From Vreelandella venusta (GTDB taxonomy: Bacteria > Pseudomonadota > Gammaproteobacteria > Pseudomonadales > Halomonadaceae): a stretch of DNA of 64,000 nucleotides. Location of the stretch: positions 310,001-374,000 of the forward strand of contig NZ_BJUL01000001.1 in the NCBI RefSeq assembly GCF_007989605.1, given 5' to 3'. Below are positions 45,814 to 54,319 of this stretch, piece after piece. The first letter of the stretch is position 1; each line of letters starts with the position of its first letter. Below the pieces are notes generated by a model, which saw only the letters and a program-made list of their open reading frames with translations, did not search any database and was not told the origin of the DNA. The position numbers and the translations under genes are program-made.

Positions 45814-46425
45814 ATGGATTACTTACTCGATGAACAACCTTTGAGTGCTGGTGTTATCTACCGTTTGCTGTCAGGCAGTGTCTGTCCCAGGCCAATTGCA
45901 TGGGTGTCAACTCAAGATAAGGACGGCAATACAAACCTTGCACCGTTCTCTTTTTTTAACGTAGCCAGCGTTAATCCCCCCATCCTGGCTTTTTCACCGT
46001 TGCTTGATGGCAGTGGGCGGCCCAAAGATACGCTGCGCAATTTAACCGAACTAGCTGAATGCGTCGTGCATATAGGCAATGAAACCTTGATAGAAGCGCT
46101 CAACACGACCAGTGCGAGTGTTCCTCCCGAGCAAGACGAGTTCTTATTAGCGGGCCTAGAGAAGGCTGAAATGCCGGGAATCAGCGTGCCACGTATCGCA
46201 GGTGCCCCGGTCGCCTTTGGTTGCAAGCTGCGCGACTTAATTCGTTTCGGCGATCAGCCATTAGCGGGATCGTTAGTGCTTGCTGAGATTGTCGCTATGC
46301 ATATTGATGATGCAATATGGGATGGTCGGCATATCAACATGGACATGCTAAAGCCAGTAGGGCGCCTGGCCGGCAGTGATTATGTACGCATCAGTGACCG
46401 GTTTGCTCTTGAGCGGCCTGCATAA
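45814..46425 (+). CDS. flavin reductase-like domain protein
   Basis: 203 residues from the ATG at 45814 (AGGAA upstream). FMN-binding split-barrel fold of the flavin reductase family: CPRPIAWVSTQDKDGNTNLAPFSFFNVASVNPPILAFSP is the diagnostic FMN-binding stretch, followed by NLTELAECVVHI. Such proteins bind FMN and reduce flavin or substrates; an oxygenase partner is not seen. Function otherwise open. Confidence 0.87.
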   Translation: MDYLLDEQPLSAGVIYRLLSGSVCPRPIAWVSTQDKDGNTNLAPFSFFNVASVNPPILAFSPLLDGSGRPKDTLRNLTELAECVVHIGNETLIEALNTTSASVPPEQDEFLLAGLEKAEMPGISVPRIAGAPVAFGCKLRDLIRFGDQPLAGSLVLAEIVAMHIDDAIWDGRHINMDMLKPVGRLAGSDYVRISDRFALERPA

Positions 46426-46568
46426 TCTAGCTAACCGATGTCATAAGCCTTGTCGTGAGTCGATGTAGTAGTGGCTTACTACCCGCTGCGAAGCTGCGCT
46501 TGCTACTCTCATTTAACACACCATTCGTGTGCTCTGTGCCTCGGCCAATAACGACAAGGAGAAGTGAG

Positions 46569-47138
46569 ATGAGCAACAAACGAATTTTAATGATTACCGG
46601 CGATTTCACTGAAGATTATGAAACGATGGTGCCTTTCCAAGCACTGATGGCGGTTGGCCATCAAGTCGACGCGGTATGTCCCGACAAGGTCGCCGGTGAT
46701 ACCGTGGCAACGGCTATTCACGATTTTGAAGGTGATCAAACGTATACTGAAAAGCCCGGCCATCGTTTCGCTCTGAACGCTGATTTTGCCAACATTAACC
46801 CGGCTGACTACGACGCCTTAGTGATTCCTGGTGGCCGTGCACCGGAATACCTGCGCTTAAACCAGCAAGTACTGGCGATGGTGAAACACTTCTTTGAAAC
46901 CCAGAAGCCGGTTGCTGCTATCTGTCATGGCGCCCAGTTACTGGCTGCCGCTAAGGTGCTAGAAGGCAAGCAGTGTTCCGCCTATCCGGCTTGCCAGCCA
47001 GAAGTGGAACTTGCCGGTGGCCACTTCGCAAACCTGGAAGTCACGGAAGCCGTGACGGATGGCAACTTGGTCACTGCACCCGCATGGCCCGCACACCCTG
47101 CATGGCTTGCCCAGTTTATGGCGCTCTTGGCTAAGTAG
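46569..47138 (+). CDS. DJ-1/PfpI family protein
   Basis: 189 residues from the ATG at 46569 (AAGGAG upstream); the longer frame to 46455 is not supported. PfpI/YhbO-like fold with a nucleophile elbow AICHGAQLL (C119) and acidic partner E15 (GDFTEDYE). Such enzymes act as glyoxalase-III-like or deglycase-like stress proteins; which is not settled. Single gene. Confidence 0.88.
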   Translation: MSNKRILMITGDFTEDYETMVPFQALMAVGHQVDAVCPDKVAGDTVATAIHDFEGDQTYTEKPGHRFALNADFANINPADYDALVIPGGRAPEYLRLNQQVLAMVKHFFETQKPVAAICHGAQLLAAAKVLEGKQCSAYPACQPEVELAGGHFANLEVTEAVTDGNLVTAPAWPAHPAWLAQFMALLAK

Positions 47139-47159
47139 TACTGATAGGCTACCCCTTTT

Positions 47160-47195
47160 GCGCCCAGCGGTATCGAACTCAATACGGTTGGGCGC
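47160..47195. other. stem-loop after the DJ-1 gene
   Basis: GCGCCCA (47160-47166) pairs with TGGGCGC (47189-47195) and an inner GTAT (47170-47173) pairs with ATAC (47182-47185). It lies 21 bp after the DJ-1 stop. CCTTTT precedes it, but no T-run follows; a terminator is possible. Confidence 0.45.
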
Positions 47196-47294
47196 GTTGC
47201 CTGTTAACCACTATGCTAAAGAGCAGAATTTACGCTATAGCAGATCTTGCCTAGTAGCTTAATAGTAGAGTTTGATAGCGGAGAGGGCGTAACG

Positions 47295-47657
47295 ATGTGC
47301 AAGCTGTTTATTGATGCCGACCCGGAGCTATGGCGTAGCGCCACACACTCGCTGCGCATTGATGGCATGGTGACCAGCGTTCGTATGGAGAACTACTTCT
47401 GGCACCTGCTGGAAGAGATGGCCCAACGCGATGGGATGAACACGGCCCAACTGATTACGCGGCTTTATCACGAGTCAATTGACGCCGGCCACGATCTAGG
47501 TAATTTCACCTCATTTTTGCGTGTCTGCGCGCTACGTTACCAAGCGCTACAGCTTAGCGGTGATATTCCAAAAAATGTAGACGTGGCGATTGGCTCGTTG
47601 GATGCGCAGCAAATTCTGAGCAGAGAAGCTGCCGCGCGTACTAACCAAATGCACTGA
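47295..47657 (+). CDS. ribbon-helix-helix domain protein
   Basis: 120 residues from the ATG at 47295 (GAGAGGG upstream). The pattern THSLRIDGMVTSVRMENYFWHLLEEMAQRDGMNTAQLITRLYHESIDAG and NFTSFLRVCALRYQAL is the RHH_4-type (aryl-sulfate sulfotransferase-linked) domain, a short DNA-binding fold. It may be a transcription factor with an unknown target. No neighbour clearly linked. Confidence 0.8.
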   Translation: MCKLFIDADPELWRSATHSLRIDGMVTSVRMENYFWHLLEEMAQRDGMNTAQLITRLYHESIDAGHDLGNFTSFLRVCALRYQALQLSGDIPKNVDVAIGSLDAQQILSREAAARTNQMH

Positions 47658-47741
47658 AAGAAATTATTGAAAGAAGTGCGCTGAAATTGACTCTCTTTTG
47701 TTAAATCGATCAATAGATGCAAGCCGCTTCAGATAAGGCCG

Positions 47742-48509
47742 TCATTCTAGCCGCTTAGCCAGGTTATCCAGGAAGGTCTCGATACGCAGCGCGTTGGTGC
47801 CGACATCGCTAGCTCCCAGGCGGGATGCTGAACGCATATCCACCTGCACGCTGTTTTGTTGCTCAGAGAGACGAATAATGACGTCATCTTCAAAGCCAAA
47901 CCAATGGGTCGTGGCGGTTGCTTCGATAGTGTTCTCTGTTATCGCAGCGATCTGCCAGCCGGACGCTTCTACTTCTGCCTGAACTGCCGCAAGAACGGTC
48001 GCTTTAGGCGCTGTGGCTTGTAAAGGCCGCACATTTGGATAAGCATTTTGTTGCTGTCGCGCGGTGGCTTCGCCTGGGTAATCAACGGCATTTGGCGCTG
48101 CCTCGCGGGCATCTCTTAGCGCAACAAAGCCGGGTGGGTTTTGGGTGTCGGTGGTAATATCATGAATGGGCGGTGCTTGCTGTGCACGCTGCCATTGCTG
48201 CCACGGCATATATAACAAGGCAGCGGTTGCAACAATGACGAAAATAGCGACTACGCCAGCGCCCATGCGACGGGTAAAGGCGCTGATAAGCAGTAGCAAG
48301 ATGCTGATTGCCACGGCTGCGGTTGCTGCATAGACACCGTTGCGCATCAGGTTGAAGGCGTCGCCCAGGCTAATCAACTCCCAGCGATAAGCGGGCCCCG
48401 CACCGACCATTAACAGCGCCGATGCTAGCAGTGCAATGACACCCAGCCAAGCCAGCAGCGTTGGCAACACTCCTCCTCTACGTGAACGTGCTGAGCGCTC
48501 CTTTGCCAT
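47742..48509 (-). CDS. DUF1499 membrane protein
   Basis: 255 residues from the ATG at 48509 (AGGGA upstream). N-terminal basic tail, three membrane helices (about 17-37, 56-75, 81-99), then the soluble DUF1499 domain (about 115-255: PPGFVALRDAREAAPNAVDYPG, GWQIAAITENTIEATATTHWFGFEDDVIIRL, DMRSASRLGASDVGTNALRIETFL). Function unknown; the domain is widespread in Proteobacteria and plants. Confidence 0.88.
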   Translation of the reverse strand: MAKERSARSRRGGVLPTLLAWLGVIALLASALLMVGAGPAYRWELISLGDAFNLMRNGVYAATAAVAISILLLLISAFTRRMGAGVVAIFVIVATAALLYMPWQQWQRAQQAPPIHDITTDTQNPPGFVALRDAREAAPNAVDYPGEATARQQQNAYPNVRPLQATAPKATVLAAVQAEVEASGWQIAAITENTIEATATTHWFGFEDDVIIRLSEQQNSVQVDMRSASRLGASDVGTNALRIETFLDNLAKRLE

Positions 48510-48662
48510 AGTTATTCCCTCATTTTGAATACGATATTGACTCACTTAGCATAGATTGCGCGAGATCATCTGTCTTTGTTAGACGAGTAGGTTAAGACCA
48601 GCCATCCTACTATGCTGCTGTTAGCAGTAACGCAAGTATTTGCTGTGACGCAAATGGACGTC

Positions 48663-48690
48663 AGCTTTGACGATATGAGTTTTGACAATT
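48663..48690. repeat. two imperfect 14-bp units upstream of a hypothetical gene
   Basis: AGCTTTGACGATAT (48663-48676) and GAGTTTTGACAATT (48677-48690). The units resemble those of the array at 6703-6836 (AGCTTTTGACGAT). Only two copies, so this may be chance. Confidence 0.4.
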
Positions 48691-48708
48691 TGAGAGGCTA
48701 AAGAAAGC

Positions 48709-49059
48709 ATGACATTAGCGACTGCATTAGCACCCCCCTTGCGAGAGTTACTGGCGGCGACGCCGAGCAGTGCTTTACCAATGACCTATCAGCAAGCGGC
48801 GAATGCGCTAGGCCTTTCGCCACCTAAGACTATTCAACGGATCGCACAGGCACTTGAACAGCTAATGAGAGAAGACGCCGCCGCAGCAAAGCCTTTTATT
48901 GCAACGCTGGTGATTAGCCGAAGTGGCCAAGGGCTTCCAGCGGCAGGTTTTTTTGAGCTTGCCGTGGAATTAGGACGTTTTCCCTCAGCGCCTTCCCAGC
49001 AAGAAGCGTTTTACTATGCCGAACGCGAGCAAGCCATTAACGAATGGTGTCGTTCTTAG
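48709..49059 (+). CDS. hypothetical protein with a possible helix-turn-helix
   Basis: 116 residues. MTYQQAANALGLSPPKTIQRIAQALEQLMREDAAA (about 25-58) reads like a small helix-turn-helix, followed by LVISRSGQGLPAAGFFELAVELGRFP. I do not recognise the family, and the role is unknown. The ATG has a weak purine-rich upstream stretch (AAAGAAAG). No signal peptide. Confidence 0.6.
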   Translation: MTLATALAPPLRELLAATPSSALPMTYQQAANALGLSPPKTIQRIAQALEQLMREDAAAAKPFIATLVISRSGQGLPAAGFFELAVELGRFPSAPSQQEAFYYAEREQAINEWCRS

Positions 49060-49105
49060 TTTTGAACAGAAAACAGTTTTGAGGAGAAATTAGCTTTGCG
49101 AAAAC

Positions 49106-49318
49106 TCAATTTTTGCGCAGCGGGTTGAGCAAGTCGCTTAACCCATTGTGGTCAATTTCATGCATTAAATGCAGCAGCTGGCCAATTTCTCCTTTTGGAA
49201 ATCCTTCCCGAGCAAACCAGTTCAAATAGGGACCGGGCAAATCGGCAATAAGCCAACCTTCGTATTTGCCAAAGGGCATAGTACGCGTGACCAGCTTCTC
49301 AAGGTCTTCGGGGTTCAT
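49106..49318 (-). CDS. DUF3820 small protein
   Basis: 70 residues. MPFGKYEGWLIADLPGPYLNWFAREGFPKGEIGQLLHLMHEIDHNGLSDLLNPLRK is the complete DUF3820 (YheA/QSE-type) pattern. Function unknown; sometimes described as a possible nucleic-acid-binding protein, which I cannot confirm. AGGAG is well placed before the ATG. Confidence 0.88.
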   Translation of the reverse strand: MNPEDLEKLVTRTMPFGKYEGWLIADLPGPYLNWFAREGFPKGEIGQLLHLMHEIDHNGLSDLLNPLRKN

Positions 49319-49359
49319 GGGCTACATCTCCTTATCAATGGCGGTTGCACGTTGGCAGT

Positions 49360-50232
49360 TTAGAGCTGCTGTGATGATTCAGCCAGAAGCTGGGCAAACC
49401 CGCGGGCAGCTTCGCTTAGATGGCCAGTAGCGCGATGCACTAACCCAATATCGCGATGAAATGTATGCGCTTCTAACGAGATGGCGCGGACTGTTTGGGG
49501 CCAGCGCTTTAGCGCTATTGGCTGCGGCACTAAGGCAACACCCACGGCGTTACTCACCAGCTTTACAATGGCTTCAAGCTCGTCCAGCTCACACAAATCG
49601 TGAACTTGGCAGTGATTGTCCCTTAAAAAACGGTCTACCTGGCGTCCACCGAAAGAAGCGCGGTCGTAGCGAACAAACGGGTGTTGGGTTAGCAGCGTCC
49701 GCCAGCAATCACCAGCTAACTCCTGCGGGACAAGCAAGCGAAACGGCTCGTGGGCAAGGGGCGTCCAGCGTAGATCGCTATGCAGTGAAAAAGGTGGCCG
49801 AATAATAACAGCCATATCCAGTTCACCCGCATCTACCTGGTTCATTAGGTCCATGGAAAGACCCGGCACAATGCGGGTGCGACACTCGGCAAACTGCTGA
49901 TGAAAGCGCGCCACAATATCCGGCAAGACGGTACGCTGGATAGAGGCGATAGCGCCAATAGTGACACGACTACCAGCCCCTTGGCCTGACGGTGAAACGC
50001 CCAATGTGGCGTATAACGCTAACAAGCTTTGGGCCTGAAGCAACGTCTCTTCGCCCCGCTGGGTAAGCACCGCGGTTCGGCCGCTACGTTCGAATAGCAC
50101 AATGCCCAGGGTCTCTTCCAGGCGCTTCATTTGAGCACTTACCGCGGCTTGGGTGAGACCAACTTGGAGGCCTGCTGCCGCAAATGTACCGTACTGTGCC
50201 ACGGCGACTAGTGTTTTAAGTTCTCGTATCAT
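49360..50232 (-). CDS. LysR-family transcriptional regulator
   Basis: 290 residues. Helix-turn-helix IRELKTLVAVAQYGTFAAAGLQVGLTQAAVSAQMKRLEETLGIVLFERSGR, then the effector domain (GSRVTIGAIASIQRTVLPDIVARFHQQFAECRTRIVPG). Divergent from a VOC-family gene (182 bp between starts), the likely target. Effector unknown. Confidence 0.87.
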   Translation of the reverse strand: MIRELKTLVAVAQYGTFAAAGLQVGLTQAAVSAQMKRLEETLGIVLFERSGRTAVLTQRGEETLLQAQSLLALYATLGVSPSGQGAGSRVTIGAIASIQRTVLPDIVARFHQQFAECRTRIVPGLSMDLMNQVDAGELDMAVIIRPPFSLHSDLRWTPLAHEPFRLLVPQELAGDCWRTLLTQHPFVRYDRASFGGRQVDRFLRDNHCQVHDLCELDELEAIVKLVSNAVGVALVPQPIALKRWPQTVRAISLEAHTFHRDIGLVHRATGHLSEAARGFAQLLAESSQQL

Positions 50233-50414
50233 TCGTTGTTGCTTTTATAAGAGCTGTCATAAGGAAACTCATAAAAAATATTTGTGAATGGATCAAAAAA
50301 CTATTGATTTTATTTTTACATAGCGCGACCTAGGATGGCTATACAGTAGCCAAGTTATACGGCTACCCCTTGCCAATAACGCAACGAACAAAAGCGCTGC
50401 AACAGGAGATAACC

Positions 50415-50840
50415 ATGAGTCTTTCCCCGTTTCATCTCGCCATTCCTGTTTACGATGTTGCCCTAGCCAGAACGTTTTATAACGATGTATTTGGCCTGGA
50501 AGAAGGGCGCTCGAGCGACCATTGGGTCGACTTTAACTTTTTCGGCCACCAGTTGGTGATTCACGAACATCCGAAAACACCTGGCCAACAGAGCGCTCAC
50601 ACTAACCCGGTTGATGGCCATAACGTGCCGGTGCCGCACTTTGGCGTGATTCTAGAATGGGATGAGTGGGAAGCCTTGGCCGAGCGCTTAAAAGCGCGCA
50701 ATACCGATTTCGTGATTGCGCCATACATTCGCTTTAAAGGTGAAGTCGGTGAGCAAGCCACTATGTTCTTGCTCGATCCTTGTGGTAACGCCCTGGAGTT
50801 CAAAGCGTTTAAAGACCAGGGCCAGATTTTTGCCAAGTAA
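50415..50840 (+). CDS. VOC-family (glyoxalase/dioxygenase superfamily) protein
   Basis: 141 residues from the ATG at 50415 (AGGAGA upstream). N-terminal SPFHLAIPVYDVALARTFYNDVFGLEEGRSSDHWVDFNFFGHQLVIHE and C-terminal FLLDPCGNALEFKAF are typical of the vicinal oxygen chelate fold; the metal ligands would be H7, H54 or H56 and E134 (approximate). Substrate unknown. Probably under control of the divergent LysR. Confidence 0.87.
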   Translation: MSLSPFHLAIPVYDVALARTFYNDVFGLEEGRSSDHWVDFNFFGHQLVIHEHPKTPGQQSAHTNPVDGHNVPVPHFGVILEWDEWEALAERLKARNTDFVIAPYIRFKGEVGEQATMFLLDPCGNALEFKAFKDQGQIFAK

Positions 50841-50943
50841 ACGTGCGCTAGGAAAACCGCTCAACAAGGCCGCGTTAGCGAATATGGTTAGGCGCGCTGT
50901 GATAATCGACTAGCTGCGTTGCTTGGTTCACGCGGCTCTTGGG

Positions 50944-50982
50944 CAATAAAAGCGGCTGCGCCTTAGTTAGGCGCAGCCGCTT
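50944..50982 (-). terminator. Rho-independent terminator for the methyltransferase gene (minus strand)
   Basis: AAGCGGCTGCGCC (50950-50962) and GGCGCAGCCGCTT (50970-50982), a perfect 13-bp stem with a 7-base loop. On the minus strand the stem is followed by TTATT, so it ends the methyltransferase transcript. It can also slow read-through from the VOC gene. Confidence 0.88.
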
Positions 50983-51018
50983 AAAATACTGCAGAAGCGT
51001 TGTTAGCTATCGAAACTA

Positions 51019-51786
51019 TCACATGTGGGCAGAAACCCGCAGTCTGACGTAGTCGGCTGTCCAGTTGCCTTGCCCATCACTAAGACTGTGAGAGAGCAGT
51101 TTAATCGTATTATCAATAATGGCGGCTTGCAGGTCTTCCTCTAAGCCGTGCAAAAACGGGCTTGCAAAGGTTTCGAGCCATCCAGCAATACCCGTGGGTA
51201 GTGGTGTAGGGCGAGGGATTAGTTCGATAGAGTCAACATGAAAGCCCGCAGTTTGCAGTAGATTTGTGTACTCTTCCGGGGTGGGAAAGTACCAAGGATG
51301 GCGGCCGCGTGAGCTAATGCCGCGAAACTGAAGCGAGGCAATAAGCGCCGTACAAATAGCGGCCACGTTGCCATGCCCCCCAAACTCTGCAACAAAACGC
51401 CCACCGGGCTTTAGTGCGCGTTTTACGCCAGCCAGTACCGTTTGCGGGTCCAGCATCCAGTGTAGCGCCGCGTTGCTGAATACCGCATCAAACTCTTTGT
51501 CAAAGGGTAACTGGTGTCCATCGACAACCCTCGCAGTTACCCCGCGCTGTTGAGCGGCAGCGACCATCTCTGCGGAGGCATCGACACCCAGTACATCGGC
51601 ACCTAATTGCATAATGCGCTCGGTAAGCGCGCCATCACCACAGCCAAGATCCAGGATGCGCTGTCCGGGCTGTGGTGCTAAAAGCTTCATTACATCGCTT
51701 CCCAATTTGGGAACAAAATTCGCGTGTTCCGCGTAGTGGCTGGCGTTCCATTCCTGCCCTTGCGGTGTGAGAGGGGCGTTCGACAT
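51019..51786 (-). CDS. class I SAM-dependent methyltransferase
   Basis: 255 residues. Motif I: RILDLGCGDGALTERIMQLGADVLGVDASAEMV near 43-75; motif IV: FDAVFSNAALHWMLDPQTVL near 110. This resembles the trans-aconitate methyltransferase (Tam)-like group with the WxxD pattern, but the substrate is not certain. AGGAA before the ATG. Single gene. Confidence 0.87.
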   Translation of the reverse strand: MSNAPLTPQGQEWNASHYAEHANFVPKLGSDVMKLLAPQPGQRILDLGCGDGALTERIMQLGADVLGVDASAEMVAAAQQRGVTARVVDGHQLPFDKEFDAVFSNAALHWMLDPQTVLAGVKRALKPGGRFVAEFGGHGNVAAICTALIASLQFRGISSRGRHPWYFPTPEEYTNLLQTAGFHVDSIELIPRPTPLPTGIAGWLETFASPFLHGLEEDLQAAIIDNTIKLLSHSLSDGQGNWTADYVRLRVSAHM

Positions 51787-51953
51787 ATCGGCTTCCTAGC
51801 GGCGTTATTTATTTTAGGGGGGACCCAGTGGCTTCATTTAGTATAGCTTGCTATCAATAGCATGCGTTAAGCCTGAACTCAGGAATAAATGCATGGAACC
51901 AAGGCACTTTAGTTGTCATATCCGTTATATCAAGTATTAAGAGGCGAGACGAA

Positions 51954-52685
51954 ATGAATGATGTTATCAAACTGCTTCAAGCTCACCGTTCTATCCGTAA
52001 GTTTACCGACCAGAAAATTTCGCGCGGGCTACTGTTAGAACTCATCAAAGCGGGCCAGGCCGCAGCGACATCAAGCCATGTGCAAGCCTACACCATTATT
52101 AATGTCACCGACTCAGCGAATCGCGAAAAAATTGCGGAATACGCTGGTGGTCAAAGCTATGTCGCCAGTAGCGCGGTGTTTTTAGTATTTTGTGCGGATA
52201 TGAAGCGCCCGACAGAGGCATCTGAACGGACAGGTGCCAACGTTGAACGAGGTATGACAGAACAGCTATTGGTTGCCACTGTTGATACTGCGCTAGTGGC
52301 ACAAAACGTTGCAGTGGCGGCCGAGTCGGAAGGGCTTGGGATTTGTTATATCGGTGGTATCCGCAATAATCCTCAGGCGATCAGCGAACTTTTACACTTA
52401 CCTGAGCATGTTTATCCGGTGTTTGGTATGTGCCTTGGCTATCCGGCTCATAACCCTGAGGTTAAGCCGCGTCTACCAGTAGAGGCTATTCTCAAGGAAG
52501 ATACTTACCGTGAAGATATTGAGCAAGTTGAGGCATTTGACAGCACTATGCAGGCTTACTACCAAACCCGCAGCACGGGCAACAAAACGACTGATTGGTC
52601 GCATAATCTAACGCCGCTGTTCGATTCAAAGCTGCGTCCCCACATGCGTGACTTTTTAGTTAAGCGTGGTTTTGAAATGAAGTAA
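51954..52685 (+). CDS. nfsA: oxygen-insensitive NADPH nitroreductase, NfsA type
   Basis: 243 residues, FMN nitroreductase family. Seen: LLQAHRSIRKFTDQKISRGLLLELIKAGQAAATSSHVQAYTIINV and AAESEGLGICYIGGIRNNPQAISELLHLPEHVYPVFGMCLGYPAHNPEVKPRLP, the NfsA/Frp pattern. It reduces nitro-compounds, quinones and flavin by two electrons with NADPH. AGAGG before the ATG. Single gene. Confidence 0.9.
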   Translation: MNDVIKLLQAHRSIRKFTDQKISRGLLLELIKAGQAAATSSHVQAYTIINVTDSANREKIAEYAGGQSYVASSAVFLVFCADMKRPTEASERTGANVERGMTEQLLVATVDTALVAQNVAVAAESEGLGICYIGGIRNNPQAISELLHLPEHVYPVFGMCLGYPAHNPEVKPRLPVEAILKEDTYREDIEQVEAFDSTMQAYYQTRSTGNKTTDWSHNLTPLFDSKLRPHMRDFLVKRGFEMK

Positions 52686-52827
52686 CCAATGGAGTGAGTG
52701 TGAAGTAGGTCATCAGCGTGGGGTAAGGCGTTTAAAAGAGCAGGTTTCTTGCGCTGCACGATAATCGCGTTCATCAATACTGGTTGCATGCCAAAAGTAG
52801 TGCCGATAACAATAAAAGGAGCTATTG

Positions 52828-53457
52828 ATGAATCTTCAGCGCGCTTACTACCTGCTAGCAGCTTTTTACAGCCTGTTTCCATTTATCGGGCTAGTGGCCA
52901 TTTTCTCTGGTGGGGGGACGCCGCTGGCGGTGGCTCACCTCACGCTGGGAGGGCTTGCCGTGATAGGGCTGTGGGGCTACGTATTGAAACGTGGGTTTAT
53001 GAACCCCCGCATGTGGCAGCCCTTAGCCGTGGTACTTGCTGTTATGGCGGCAGGTCAGATGCTGGTGATCTTCATCTTTCCCGTTTCCAACATTGCACTT
53101 ACCTGGATGCTGACAAGCAGTATCTTCTCAGTGATGCTAACCATAGTGCTGTTTCACTATGGAGAACGTGATCAGCCGCTGTGGGCAACGCCTGTAGAGG
53201 CTGACGCTGCAAAGCAGCTTACAAAATTGCTTGATAGTGCTTCGCCTTTATCTGCTGTTCACTACGAAGGTGAACAAGAAAATAGCGTTAACGTTACTAA
53301 AATAGGCAGCCAATACCATGCCAAAGTGACGCGGCGTGGCAAAAATGGGCAAGAGACATTTGAGCGCTACTTTCAGTACCCTGAAACACTGGTGTTTTTT
53401 TTGGAAAAATTCGCCAGCATTTCAGTTCAGGATTTTCGGCAAACAGCGCTTTCTTAA
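52828..53457 (+). CDS. hypothetical inner-membrane protein
   Basis: 209 residues from the ATG at 52828 (AAAGGAG seven bases upstream). Four hydrophobic segments in the first about 112 residues (about 8-27, 32-53, 64-82, 89-108), then a soluble tail (about 113-209) with YHAKVTRRGKNGQETFERYFQYPETLVFFLEKF. I recognise no family. No operon partner; convergent with the acyltransferase gene. Confidence 0.72.
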   Translation: MNLQRAYYLLAAFYSLFPFIGLVAIFSGGGTPLAVAHLTLGGLAVIGLWGYVLKRGFMNPRMWQPLAVVLAVMAAGQMLVIFIFPVSNIALTWMLTSSIFSVMLTIVLFHYGERDQPLWATPVEADAAKQLTKLLDSASPLSAVHYEGEQENSVNVTKIGSQYHAKVTRRGKNGQETFERYFQYPETLVFFLEKFASISVQDFRQTALS

Positions 53458-53488
53458 GTCGTTTAACGAGCTAGATTTAAAAAATGCG

Positions 53489-54292
53489 TTAAGAAATAAA
53501 TGTGTGAGCGATCTGAGGCTTTAATGTTTCTGCGATATGTTCGTATAACGGAATCAGACGCTCACTCATCTCTTTTTTCGCCACATGATAGTCAATGTAG
53601 TAAGCATGGCGAGTACCGTGATACACAATCGGCTCACTTACTTTGGTAAACTTAAAGCCTGATATCGCCAATAAACGGGGAAGGCGAGGCTCCATCATTG
53701 CAAAAACATGCCTGCGATTAGTTAAACCAACGATAGAGTAAGTACATAAAAAAAGACCCAGGGCGACAAGTGAGAACGTCTTTGCCTCATCTTGTGAAAA
53801 TAAGACAACTTCTTTATCTGCGGCTTCTTCTGGAGTGGTAGATTTTCGTGTTCTGAAATTTTTAGAAATAGCTAACCGTGATACTTCACACGTTTCAAGA
53901 GGCGGTAGCTTAAATGGCGTTAATGTCGCATGGTTTAGTAACTGCTCCCCTTGGTTTTGAACAGGCAACTGATCAGCAGGGTGTGTGTTACCGGAAAAGG
54001 GCATGACTAATCGTACGCATCCTGCAAGAATGCCACTCCGTTTATGTTCTATAAGGCAATGAACCGAGTAATTATCGTACTCATCGGACTCATACAGATG
54101 CGCCTCATCTTCATGCATTTCGTAGTTGAATTCTTTTAAAAATACATCGTGCCGTAGCCGGAAGGCGCGCCGTTTTTGGTCGTCGGTGTTAGCAATAAAA
54201 AAATGATATTCGTCGATAAATTTGTCAATCATCCCCTTATGATTACTTTTATCGTCAAACTCACTTCCTTGGGTGGTTTTCCCTGCTAGCAT
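53489..54292 (-). CDS. N-acyl-amino-acid synthase-like acyltransferase (PEP-CTERM/exosortase-associated type)
   Basis: 267 residues, GNAT fold. Recognised from RAFRLRHDVFLKEFNYEM (the FeeM/LuxI-like N-terminal block), VRLVMP, CEVSRLAISKNFRTR and YSIVGLTNRRHVFAMMEPRLPRLLAISG. Proteins of this shape join an acyl chain from acyl-ACP to an amino acid; the PEP-CTERM-associated group is usually found with exosortases, but none is seen in this window. It is the last gene of the PBP-porin-GGDEF/EAL operon (27 bp after the sensor). Start at 54292 behind AGGAAG. Product unknown. AT-richer than average. Confidence 0.78.
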   Translation of the reverse strand: MLAGKTTQGSEFDDKSNHKGMIDKFIDEYHFFIANTDDQKRRAFRLRHDVFLKEFNYEMHEDEAHLYESDEYDNYSVHCLIEHKRSGILAGCVRLVMPFSGNTHPADQLPVQNQGEQLLNHATLTPFKLPPLETCEVSRLAISKNFRTRKSTTPEEAADKEVVLFSQDEAKTFSLVALGLFLCTYSIVGLTNRRHVFAMMEPRLPRLLAISGFKFTKVSEPIVYHGTRHAYYIDYHVAKKEMSERLIPLYEHIAETLKPQIAHTFIS

Positions 54293-54319
54293 CTGTTGCT
54301 TCCTTCTGAGTGCGGCTGC

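Noticed and set aside
47160-47240. tRNA-like stretch on the minus strand (GTTCGATACC and AGCATAGTGGTTA)
   Set aside because: The T-arm stem does not pair (TTGAG against CCGCT), no acceptor stem closes around it, and no anticodon arm forms. The pairing parts are a simple stem-loop.
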